Origin: Camarhynchus parvulus
Lineage: Eukaryota > Chordata > Aves > Passeriformes > Thraupidae
Assembly (NCBI RefSeq): GCF_901933205.1
Contig: NC_044600.1
Location: 2,604,001-2,668,000 of the forward strand
Reading direction: 5' to 3'
Length of the DNA: 64,000 nt
Shown: piece after piece, positions 39,001-51,700 of the stretch
Layout: each line of letters begins with the position of its first letter
Position numbering within the stretch: position 1 is the first letter of the stretch
Translations under genes and position numbers: made by a program
The notes under the pieces: model-generated
The model's database searches: none
The model's input: the letters and a program-made list of their open reading frames with translations, nothing else
What the model was told of the DNA's origin: nothing

Positions 39001-42000
39001 ACAAATTCTCTTCCAATCCTCACATACTCATTTCAGGGGTAAGACCAGATGTGATAAACAATCCCATTAGGTAGAACTTTACCAGTGTCTAGGAATTTCA
39101 CCAGTCATGTTCAATCCACACCTAACTTAGTGCCCATCCTGGTCTGTGCAGCAGGCAGAGAGTCATGGCCAGGCATGGAAAAGAATTCTCTGAACCTCAT
39201 CAGGTGCATTTCAGCAAGGTGGCTGCATGTTCCCTTTTGCACATTATGCATTTATTATTTATATTGCATTTATGGCATTACATGATGTTAAATACACTGC
39301 TCTTTCCTAAATAGTAAATGTTGATGGGACATAGATAAGAGTCATGGCTCTAGGATTTGGGAGTCTTGGATATATTTTAACTTTGGTGACAAATTCTTGA
39401 TTAAGGTTCTCAAGGCTTTAATGATCAGATAATGAAGATGATTCAATAATAAGAGCTGGATCCTGTGGTACCTACACCTACAGTACAGTAAGACCCACCA
39501 AAGAAACTAATTATCACAAGGGGGAAGCTGAAATTCTTGTGCCAGGCATGAAAAAACCCCAAGGCACTGCAGCAGTGTGAGGAAAATACCAAGGATCAGG
39601 ACACACCATGGCAGAATGACAGAGTATTGCACAGCTTGCAATATGGATGTGTTTCTTTTTTCATCAGGGTCCAACATGGCGTGCTACAATCAAACTGTGT
39701 TTAACAGCCTTGGAAACACAACAGATAACTAACAGCACTGTGCTTAGCCCCACGCTGGGACTTCCTGGGAAGTCAGTGAATCCTTCCCGTTGGAACAGCC
39801 CTGGGCAGGGCCACAGTCCAACCTCCTGCACTGAAATGTGTCAGTACCCAATTCACAGCAGATTGCTTCAGGTTCTGGCCAGTTGGATCTTGCAAACCTC
39901 TGGGGACAGAGATTGTACAGAGTTTCTGGGCAGCTTGCTTTGCTGTCTTTATGGTGACAGTGGCAAAGGCACATTCCAGAAGTGAACAGAAATGAGCAGT
40001 GACTGACTTACATTCGAGGCTGGGTATTGCTCTGAACAATTTGGTTTTTTCCCCTCTTGGGGGGACAAAGACTCATTTACTCTGTTAAACACACACACCT
40101 CAGAACCACAAGTGCTGGTGAGGAGGAACTGAGAACAATGATCCCCAGAAAGAATCACCCGTGATTGCACAGGCAAGCATTATACTGGGCGCCAGGTAGA
40201 ACAACAATCTGTATGCATACTTGATATGCAGACACCTTATAAATAGCTAATAAATGATTAAATGAAATTGCTGTTTTCATAATGAATTAGTACAAGATCT
40301 GTTGTACATAATGTTTGGAATATTTAAATGGTTTAACATACTCCAGTTATAAGTACTCTGCAGCTGGCTCTTACAACACAGAATCATCACTTAAGTATTT
40401 TTAAACTGTTTATATATTTCATTACAATATTCCAGAACTTGTATATCTTATTTTTTTTTAATCATTTGTAATTGCTGAGGTCAAATCACAGACCAGTTCT
40501 CTGAAAAAAAGAAACCAACAATGGTTCCCTCTTTGGGCAGAACGGAACAGAGCAGAAAAGGGGGCTTGATTTGCATCACACTTGAATATAAACTGCAGCA
40601 GCTGCTGCATTTGATCAAGATAAAATTTCTTTCCCCAGATCTCATTCTGGGAAGCAAAATGCCCTTTTTTCTAAATCAGCTGTGAAACTGAGCCTGGTTA
40701 CATAACATACACTCTTCCCAAGTTTCCAACACGCTGTATTTGCCCAAGGGAAACTTGGATCATGTACAAATTTTGTTCTGAATCTCCAGTAATTCTCCCC
40801 CAAATTTCCAGTGTCTGTGGAGTTACAACATGTTCAGTGCTATACACCAACACTGCAAACACTCAAAGGATAAAGGGAAAAAATTGGCTGCTCCAAGATC
40901 ATTCTTTTCCATTCTGAGGGATCCTTCCATACACATCTGTGTGATTCAGCCTCTGAACATGTGAAAACCTTGCACCAGGCAGCTCTCCTCTTATTCCATG
41001 AAAAGAACATTATGGGAGATGGCAATCAACATGCACTTTCCATATTTCCTATTGGCTCGATGTTTTGTCCAATCTGTCAGAATGTGCACAGAACATGAGA
41101 TATTGTGTCCTCTGGAAGTGCATGTCATTTGCTATCTGAATAAACAGGTGAAGAAAAGTGAAACAACCCTGGTGGTGTCAGGTGAGGCAATATTTCTGTC
41201 ATCCTCATAATTGGCACACTAATCAGAACCGTGAAACCTTTAAACTAAAGCAAAATAAAAGAATAAACAGGCTCTTAAAACATCAAACTAAAAGCCTTAT
41301 CTCCGCAGAAAAGCTCTGCAACAATGAAAAAAGCATTGCTGGCAGTCTGAGGCAGTGCCTGCATACAGCAATGGTTTATACAAGTGCAGACAGAGCAATT
41401 TCTAATGAAGTAAAAGCAGAGTGAAATGGCCTCTAACCAACTCCATGGGCAGCACCACGTGTGTGGTACATGCAGTGTTCTCTTACAAGGCGCACTGAGC
41501 CATGGCAAACGTGCATTATTTTACCGAAATACAATTTCACACGCAAATTGCCATCACTCTGGTTCCTCAGCCATTATTGCAGTGGGACAAGTTTACTCAG
41601 GGCTGAGTTGAGTCTCTGAATTTTGAACCTGTCCTCGCCCTTTCTACAGTCCATCACATTTTGCCTGAAAATAAGCTACAAGGGCTGTGTCTCCCATTCT
41701 GCTAAACCCTGCATCTCATTTCCTTTCAGCAAATTTCCACACCACTCACAGGACACCATCTATCTTATAGTCCCTTAACTACTTCTGAAATGAAGACATA
41801 CTGACAAAAATACATGAATATTCATGAGATGAATATTGAAGAAACTGTACGTTTCTGACATATTAAAAACAAGTCCCTTTTCTTGAATTAGTATGCACTG
41901 ACTTTACAGGAATTAAATGAAATGGGGTAGACTAGAATAACCTTTCATGAAGACCTTTGACAGGAGGATTCATACATGATAAACCTGCAAACATGCCAGC

Positions 42001-42863
42001 TTTTGAACTTGAGGTATGTCAGTGTCATTGGGTCGGATTTTGCAGAATTTAATCCTCCTGAGGGGAATTCTTACCAAAATAATCTCCCCCTTTGGATCTT
42101 ATATAGAGCAAAACATTTCTGCATTCCTCATATAACTTTATAGTAAAAACACAGTAGTTCTCTGTACTAGAATTCTGTACTCCTGTCCTATGCTTTGGGT
42201 AAAGTGTCCCATTTGTACCAAAACACCAATAAATCCTCTGATGTTGCCATAAGCAGGATGTCAATCAAAGCCAGACTGAATCACAACATCAGCTTCCCCA
42301 AAAACTTAGTTGCAAAGAAAAAAACCTAATTTGACAGCTTCCATGCATCCTCTGTTCAACATTATTTAACTCTGCACTTCTGCTTTTGCCTCTTAAGCAG
42401 TCTGCATTAGGAACCATCAACTCCATCTGCACATTTTAGCATTTTCCTTCAGCACTTGGGTGCTTCTCCAGGAGGATTTAATGTTTTATCTTGGTTTGTG
42501 TTCCCTGATAGCTTGGCAAAACAGCTGAGGCTTTCTGATTTCTTCCTCAGTACTTCAGTGTCTCGCCTCAAAGCCTCTCTTTTTTGTGAAGCTCCAGTGC
42601 CACACTTTCTGTGAGCACACTCCCTTCACCCTGGCACTTTGCCTTCGTATTGCAGCACATTCATCTCAGTGCTGTGCAGTTCCAGCCATGCACCTCTACA
42701 GCCAAGTCATCACATCCAGGAGATTTCCTCCAAGACTCTGATTCGTTCCCTCTGTAAATTTACAAGGCTTAGGGCAGACACAGCTCAGACACTCAACACA
42801 GCTCCCAGGTAATGCGATGAATTCTCCTCCATCCCTCCTACCTCTCCGAAATAAATGGGCAAA

Positions 42864-42888
42864 AATGAATGAATAAATGAATGAATGA
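42864..42888. repeat. (AATG)n microsatellite, interrupted
   Basis: About six AATG units with one AATA unit. Confidence 0.9.
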
Positions 42889-45800
42889 TCCCCAGCTGCT
42901 GACACAGAAAGTTAATGCACTGAGGTTTGCCCAGCTTGTTCTCTCTTTGTTATTCTGATACATCCAAAACCCCTGGGAAGAAATCACCATGGGAATCCTG
43001 TTGCTCCTGGCTGGGTCACCTGTCCAGCGGTAGTGCCACCAGTACTGCTGGTGTAGCACTCCTGTTACTACTGTCATTATTATTTTGTGTCTGCATGGAG
43101 CAATTTCACTCTTCTTTGTCTGTGTTTTCAGACAGACACTAACAGGAGAATGACATCAGGCTTCATTTCTTTCACAGCACATCCAAGGTTAGCGTGTCTC
43201 AGTGACCAATGCTGGAAAGAAACAGTCACATAGATTTCCACATTTTGACAGAACAACTTTTCCTGGGTCAGGAAATGATTGTTGCATGAAGAAAAAGTAC
43301 TAATAAAGATTAATTAATCATTTTTTTCAAAGTTGGCCGCTTCACTGCGCATTCATGGAACAGTTAATACATTAGACATTCTCAAAGCAAAGCAAGCATC
43401 TCCTAAACACTGAAAATATTTTTTCATTAAATGCACCAAGTTGAATTTTTATATATGTCTGAAAAAGGAGATACTGTAACTTTGAGTGGCATATGCTAGA
43501 TACAATCCATGTTTTTTATAAGTCAGTGCAGCTGAAAAGACATCAATCAAGATGTGCAGATTTATATAGCTGCAAGAAAGCTTTATACATATATGAAAGT
43601 TTACACGAGATACTGTAAATATATTCAGCTCTCTTAACATCGTATTTATTTTTGTAGGGATTTTTTTTTTTAATTCCAAGATTCCTTCCTATAAATAATT
43701 CTTTAAAAAACCATTGGCAGGTTTGGGTTCAGTTTTTCCCCTCATCTCAGTGATCCATTTGTCAGAGTTCCACCAGTAAATCACTGGTCAGTGAGATGAA
43801 AGAATCACATCAAGTCCCCATCACAAGCTGTCCAACTTTTAAACCTTATTCTTTGGTAAGTGCTGGGCAAGAGAAGGAAGAAAAATACAACGAGCAATGA
43901 ACAACATTCTTATTATGGCCCTCATGGTGTCCTGAAAGCAGCGGGGTTTGGAGATAATGGCAACATGCAGCTATTTACAACTTGTTAACCTTAATGCTGG
44001 GCTTGGAGAGCCAAACTGTCTGTGCACTAGCTGGCATCTTTCCTAACATCTTGCAAGCCTTTGTGAAGCAAAGAGTTCTAGGAGTGCAAATCATCTTTTG
44101 GCACGATGAGCTTTCCTAGCAAGAAATGTTCCTTTTAGGGCCCATGTCTGTGGAAAAGTAGGAGTCAGTGGGAGACAAACAGGCACAGAAGGGTGGCAGT
44201 GGAAAATGAAAATTGGCAAAATGCTTTCTACTCATGTAGAGAAATGACAGTCCACAAGTAAATGCTTGCAAAAAGAAATGTAAAGAACATAAGATCTAAC
44301 ATTGCACCACTGGTATTTAAGATATACCCAAACACAACGTCAGTACAAACACATCACAAAGCTTTTTCATTAACCTCCCACCAACAGGCTGCATCACAAA
44401 AACGATTCTGCCTGAATGAGTGCATTCCTTTACATTTTGTGATATTTCAGTCTTACGCAAGAGCAGACCTGAAGTCTTTATTCTTGTCTTGATTTACCTT
44501 TCTGGTCAGCCACGCTGTTACAAATGCCATGGCTGAAGTCTGCTCAAGAGGATTCTGCACATGTGCCAGGTCAGAGATGGATTTTTATTAGGTCTGCCTC
44601 ATGAAGAAGCTTGCCCAAAGCCCAAAAGTTTAATGTCCAGCTTAGACCAAGGACATAAATCATGGCTTTTATGGCCACAGCATGTCCATGCATATACATA
44701 TGCCCACACAGGCTTTTAATAGAAAAAAAAAAAGAATAAAATAAAATGCACATACACACATCTTGAAAAAACTACTCAGCAGCAGATAATCTTTACAAAA
44801 TATTAAGAAAATTCAGCAGAAGCATCAATCCTCTTGGTGTGATGGTGATTTTACTTTGGAGCCCTGCTTATTTCCAGTCTGACAATAAATTCAGATTGGC
44901 AGTTGTGTACTAAACTGGTAAGATGATGTTGTGAATGGCAGTGTCAGCTGAAATACACCCTGTTCATAATGATGAGGCTCTGTGAATACAGCAGTTTGTG
45001 ATGCATATTATTTGCAGAGGGGGTGACCTCTTGGAAAGCCGAGTGGCTGTGGATCCACTGTTGTGTTCAACAGATGCGGGTGGGACACAGTTCACGTTTC
45101 CTTATTCTCCAAGTTTTCAGAGCATTTGTGCTTCACTGAGGAGCTACACCAACTAAAGAAAACCAATGCCAGAAATGCACCCCAAGTACCACAAAACTGT
45201 CCTTCCCATTCCTGTCCTGGAGTTTTCTGAAGAAACAGGAGATATTTGGCTACAAAACACCTTCAGTGGCATCTTAGAAAGAAATTAAAGTCTTTCAAGG
45301 ATCGAAGTTTTTGAAAAATAAGTTTAGAAATACTTATCTGCCTTTTATCTTGCAGTGGTATATTCAAAACCATTCCCTTTATTGCATCTGTAATACTCCA
45401 GATAAGAAAAAATGATGAAGCAGTTTAGTCACAAATGATGAGTTTTTATCAGCATTGCTGCTGGGTCAGTCAAGCTTGAGCAAGTAGTCAAGGGTACAAA
45501 GTGCCTTGTGGAAAGGCAAACCTTTAACCAGGCCTGTAGATTTACCAAAAAATGCAACTCCTTTTTCCTTTTTTTTTTTATTTATTTATTCAATCTTTTA
45601 TTAATTAATTTTTATTTCATTTAGGAAATCAGAACAAAAGACCCTCCAAATTGATTATCCATGCAGGAAGGGGTCTTTCTGGTACTTCACTGCTTTTCGT
45701 AATCTAGAAATGAAGGAAACATTTATCTCAGGCTTCTTCCCTTCAAACTCAGATCATTGTAGTCTTACCTAAAAAATTCTCCAAACAGTGAATCTGGTTC

Positions 45801-48624
45801 TGATTCTGCAAACAGACTTACTTTAATCTTACTTTGTATTTCATTGCACAATGCAGCAACACAGATCATTTAAAGAGAAACAGCTTTTTGGTTTGTAAAT
45901 CATCTTCAGGGCTTCTGCTTCAGAAGAAGTGTGCAGATCACTCACATTCATCTTCCTTTTAATGACTGCTCCCAGTAGAATGTTTACAGCTTTTTTAACC
46001 TGTAAATCTGATGACTCTCTCAAGAGATTCATTAAAAACTTGAACAGGATTTTCTTCTCCTACAACAAACAATACTCTGATAACGCTTTCTAATAATGAA
46101 CACATTCCAAGGGAAATTGAAAATCTGTGATTTCCCTGTGGTTATAGAGCCCATACATGGTATCTTTGATGGCAACTATACATTAAATTACACTCTCTTG
46201 CCTAGATATGCTTGAAATTATGGATATTTGAAAATTTTTTTAGGGTAATTCAAATCAAGGGAGGATCAGAACAACTATCTGTGTTTTGAATTTCTGGGTA
46301 CTATCTTTTATTTGCATAATTTTACTGCAGTTGCACCAATGCAAAACAAAACAGAAACAGTTCATATATATGTACCTCACCCAGAACATTTAATATAAAA
46401 AAGTTTCCACAATGAACACTTGCAATGTGTTAACAAAGAGAGCATGGACTAGGACTGGAGTGGTGTAAGTAGCTCACTCTATACCCAAAGCTGATCATGG
46501 ACAGTTCTGTGTCCTATTCCTGACCATCACACAAGGAGTAGCTTTTGCTGAATTACCATCAGTTCATTCTGGTTCACCAGGGCATTTCAGTTCCAAATCT
46601 TTATCTCATAAGATAGCCCATCTCTAAATACAAGATGGAATAAAAGTAATTGGTAAATGTTCCCAGTCGGCGGCAAAAATAGAAACCGAAATGATAAAGA
46701 GTAACTGAAAACCAGTTCATCCCCTCCTCCACACAGGGAAAAAATGGCAAAAATTATTTTCTGCTGGAGATGACTAATTATATTGACATTTTTTATATTC
46801 AGCACCATCAGGGTTGATTGTCTCAAAGCAAGCCTAAGCCCCATGTTAAACTACATTCTAAAATGCAGAGCGCACGGTTCAGATCTCCTGCTATGGCTCA
46901 GGTTTTTCCTAAAGAATATTCTGCATGTTTAGGAGATTCTACAACATTTTGTAAATCAACACTTTATTATTAAATTTTCTAGTAATGGAAAAGCAGTCCC
47001 TACATAAGGTACCTCCTGGAACTCAGGGAAACTTTGATTTACCTTCTTGGCCTACCAAAGATTTCCCTGTACGCCATCTGCTCTTTTCATTTATTTAAAA
47101 TCCACATCTGCAGGGTTCTGAAAATATCAGGCTGAGAGTGTCTAATGGTACAAAGGCAATACAGCCTTTACCACACATTCATTACGATAAACAAATAATT
47201 AGGTTATGCAGCTTTCATCAATGGAATCTGAAGGAAACAGTCCATAATTGTCCAACCAACTGCATGCAGCAGACATTTACTGAAATATTTAGTAACACCT
47301 AAGTATTTTTTTAAGGAAAAATGTTCTTTTGCAGACAGCAGAAACAAAATGGTACAGCAAGAGTCAAGGATGGAAAATACTGAATGAGTACTTGCAGTAT
47401 TCTGCTGAGCTTTCAGTGAAAATTGGCCCAAATAAACCAACACAAACCCACGGAAGTAATTTTTAATCTAAATTTCAGCTAAATTTAGAATAGGCAGTAT
47501 TATGATCCCTTTAGATGTACAAAAAAAACCAAAACAATGACATCATGTTAGACAGACAGCATGGGAAGTAAGTGAAAGTACCAGAAATGAAGCCTTAAAA
47601 ACCAAAAATCATGAAATGCTTGCTCACATTCATGCACCTTCCTCATTGCTTTCCCGTGAACAATTTTTGTTTGACTGCCTGTTTTAACAAATAATTCAAT
47701 GATAAAACAACAAATAAATTAGAATTTCTGTAACCATAAATATCCTTTTTAGAGGATTTTTATTATTCTTCATTTCATTTGTAGGGATCTTTTATTATAT
47801 TTAATCAAAGTACTTAAATTTCTATCCATAAAAGCATTGTCTATTCTCAAACTGATTTTATTCTCGTATCCTCCCAGTCATACATTGTTAAGTCCCTCTC
47901 TAGAAACTGCGTTTCTTGCATTTTTCTGTAGGGAATCTGCCAATCAACCTCCAGTCACTCTTGTAGTCAAGAGCAATAAACCATCAACATGAAGCATCAG
48001 CAGAACACTCTTCACAAATACAAACAAAATTACACTCCAGCTAATGTGTCCACCCCAGAAAACCCTCAGGAAAAACCGAATTAACAAGTTTGTCTTACAG
48101 CTCTGAATGTCAACTAACGTAAGCTTTGTAGGACTAAGGGAAAAGAATCAGTCTCTGGTTCTCTTGCCCTCAGCTCTGCTAATAAAGCTGAGGCTTCTGC
48201 TTTCCAGTTGGCCTTTAAAGAAGAACAAAAACGAACAGCAGGGTTTCCTCGGAAAGAGAAAGGAAACTAAAAAGAATTTTATAGATCAAAAGCAGTGCTT
48301 CAACCTGTATTCAGAAGGGCCCTGCACAAAGTGAAGAGATGACTTGTTGAAGGCAGCCTTGTCTCTAGAACCTCAGCTGAAGGAGGCCTCCAAAATTACA
48401 CCAAATAGCACATTGTGAGACAGGAATAGCAACCAGTGCTGAGAACCAACCCAAAAATAACAGCCCTCTGCTCACTAGTCGGTTTCTCTCCTTGTCCTGC
48501 CCCTCTCCTCTCCACCTGAACAACCAGAACAGTAAGGACAGAGCAAGCTCCTGAATTTGAGTGAAAAATCACAGTTGAGACAAGGCAAAAAGCAGTGACC
48601 TACATAGAGGAGTCAATGTCTTTT

Positions 48625-48770
48625 TATAGAGCCACAGGGAAGTTCAGACTGGAAGACCTCTAGAGAGTCTGTCTAGCCAAACCTGCTTTGAGCTTCTAAG
48701 TTACATTAGGCTGCCCAGGGCCTTGGGTCAAGCTTTGAACATTTCCAAGGATACTTCTGTATATTAAGTG
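48625..48770 (-). mobile_element. CR1 LINE, old 3' fragment, antisense on plus strand
   Basis: On the plus strand the order is ATAGAGCCACAGGGAAGTTC, GACTGGAAGACCTCTAGAGA, a GTCTAGCCAAACCTGCTTTG word, then GGCTGCCCAGGGCCTTG and AACATTTCCAAGGAT. This parallels the complement of the CR1 3' region (cacagaatggttcaggttgg, then the gacctc, gtccaaccctgct and cccagggcc landmarks). It is heavily diverged, so the insertion is old. It is in the same orientation as PCDH11X. Confidence 0.8.
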
Positions 48771-51700
48771 AACATTTTTGTAGTGAGCAAAAAGGAGAAT
48801 CCACTTCAAGTATTTCTTTTGGTTTACTACCAAGATTATCTAATGTGCTTGCAGCACTTCCAATCACCAGGAAACTCAATGAATAGAGGTTTTACATTGA
48901 GGAAACATAAAATGGCAAGGAGCTAGTGCAAATTAGCATGTAGAACTCAGCCTAAAATCACACTGATATCAAAGACAGCAGGAAAATCTTCATTTTGATG
49001 GAAATACGGGGCTTCAAATAGGGCTCCCATTTCCAGAGTCTTTCACAAAACTGAGTAGGACCTTCAAAAGCTGAGAAGGAAAATGGCTGTTGCCAACCCA
49101 CAAAGGATTTGACGTTTCTCCCTCCAAAACTGTTATGGCTGAGGTTGTAAAAACTACATCAGTGAAAGAATATTAAAAAAGAAAAGGCAAGGAGGAAAAT
49201 CTGCCATAAATGTGGCTTACAAAATGATGGATATCATCCTAAAACTGGTCTTATGGATCACAAAACAGTCTGTTAAAAACGTTAATTCCCTCATCCCTCA
49301 GACTAAGAAATATCTGAGCACAACTAACTTTTGTGAGGCTCATCAACAGGTATTTTACTACCATAGTAACGCACTGAAGCTGTTTCCAAGAGCATCTTGA
49401 AATTTCATCATTTCCACTTCACTTCCCCTTAGAGGTTTCCAAAAGACCTATTTGTAGTGCCACGGTTTTACATAAGTTTCCTATGTACATGTAACCACCT
49501 ACACAGCACCTAAAGAGGTGTCCTGACCAAGTTATCCCTTTAATCACTGGAGCATCCCGAATTTTTCAGAAAGCAATTTCTGTTGGCTGATTAGTGTCTC
49601 CATCAACCAGTGTCTCGCAGTTCAGCAGATCAGCAAAGTGATTTCTGCTTCAGTAATGACTGAATCAAGACACAGATCCGATACTCTGAAGTGACTGCAC
49701 TTCCAGAATTTAGTTAATCCTGCACTAGCCACACCTGCCAGCCTCTTCTCAATCACTTACTCTAAACCTTTTTCCAGTGATTCCTTTCAATGCTTGTTTT
49801 TTTAAGTATTTATAATACAATAGAGCCCAGAAGTACTGTACCTGCCAAAATGAATTACATGTAAGGAACTGAGACTCTCCACAATTTTTGCAGAGGCACG
49901 TTGCACAATTTTGGATTCAGACATTACTTTTTAAATCCTCTTTTCTTGTTAAGTGCACTACAACAAAAGCACAAACACTGACATTAAGGGGACTCATAGC
50001 AAATGGCATTTTTATGAAGCCAGATAAAGTTTTCATCAAATTTAACAGGCAAATATTCTGGGGTTTATGTCTTCCCACTGATGTTGAACAATTACCAACA
50101 AGACAAAAAAAATAGCCAAAGGAAGCAGCTACAGGACAACTGACCCAGTAGATGATATTAAGCAGTCCCAAAGAGCAATAATACTTGCTTAATTAAGATT
50201 TATTTTTGTATTTTAAAAGTTCCCTACCCCCTGATTCCAAAGAGCACTACTCAAAAAACAGAATTGAAGCCAAATTCCATTCATATTGTCAGGAACCTCC
50301 TACTGAATGCGAGCTGTGGAAGGCAATGCCATCACAAAAATACTGTCCTAGCATAAAAAAAATTACCAGCACATTTACCTTTTTCTTCAACCTAATGGAT
50401 GATACAATGGATTTCAGATTTAAGCCACTATTCTACAAGGAATCTATGATTTCAGGAATAAAAGTAAATTATTTTCATCATAAATTCAGGTAAATTTCAG
50501 CCAGTTCTTTTCTGTATAAACTTCCTTCAGTGTTTTAACTTCTGTTTGTTGTCTAATTTTAGATTAATGGAAAGTAGAGAGAATCTTTTTTTTGTGTATT
50601 TCTTTTTTTTGTGTATTGTTTAGTGTGATTGTCCCATATGTAACCATGTCTTTGTCCAGTGCTGAGGGTTCCACTGCGTTACCTGGACTGATTGGTTGAT
50701 GCTTAACCACTTGATGAGCCACAAAACACAGAATAGTAAATAAGTCATTGGCCCCAAACTCAGCCATCAAAGCATCAACTTTTCAGCTTCAAATAACAAA
50801 TTTATTTTAAAGATAGTTGAGTCAAATTTAGAAGGCAAGAAAGAGCGAGCAGTAGTAAATTCAATTTACCTTGTTTTCAGGGATGGAAGAAAGCAGCAAT
50901 TTTTAAGTTCTTCCATTAAAACACAAAACTCTTTGGAGAGCCCCTGGTATTTAGGCACCAGGGAGGTGTCCCTTCTGCACACAAGCTCAGGTTGCTCAGA
51001 GCCGCCGATGGCTCAGCACAGACACAGCCAGAAGGGCTCACTGCTCACAGGGCTGCCAGCGCTCAGCACATCCCACCTCATTCCTCAGCCAGAACACAAC
51101 TGCTTCTGACCAGAGACACAAGTGAGACATTTCTTTGAAAGCATTCAAGTCTTTGATTTCAGACTTTTTTTAAGTGGTCAACTTTTTTTTTTTTTTTAAT
51201 GATATGCCAAGTGTCTTTTTTCTCACCCTTTCTAGCTTGAAACACCTCAAGTTAATGTTCTGTGAACTGATCTCAAACATACTTTGCATTCTGCTTTAGC
51301 GTACTCCCAGTGCAGTTCATGAAAATGGTTTTCTTTCTCTATGTGCATAAATCTAAAGTGTGCAAGATACAACCTGATATTTGAATGAGCACGTTGTCAA
51401 AAATCAAATAACTGTAACTGATGGCCAATAATTCTGTAACTGTTTAAAGAGGGATTTTAAAGGAGTTTCTTGCTAAGAAAGTCTGGTTTATGGTGTTCTT
51501 CTAGATTTATTTAAAGGGCTTATATATGGGTGGGGGAATATGTGAATACCAAAAATCTCATGATAGTTCTACTTTCCTAGTCATCATTATTCCATATTGA
51601 TTTCATACAATTAATACACTTATTTCCCAGAATTCAAGGACCCTTCTGTAACTTTCCCCCCTCAGATTTCACTAATGCCATAAACAATTGCACATGTACA

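Larger units (their letters stand above)
33629..48624 (-). other. Proposed intron 1, third block: no gene recognised
   Basis: About 15 kb of mostly single-copy AT-rich DNA. It holds a TA-rich microsatellite (35374-35408), a 32-bp tandem duplication near 36026-36090, an A15 run at 36802-36816, an AATG-type microsatellite at 42864-42888 and AT-rich low-complexity sequence near 45570-45620. ORFs stay near or below about 110 codons and none resembles a family I know. Confidence 0.6.

Noticed and set aside
41818..41831. 14-bp palindrome CATGAATATTCATG
   Set aside because: Short palindromes of this kind are expected by chance in AT-rich DNA, and no context suggests function.
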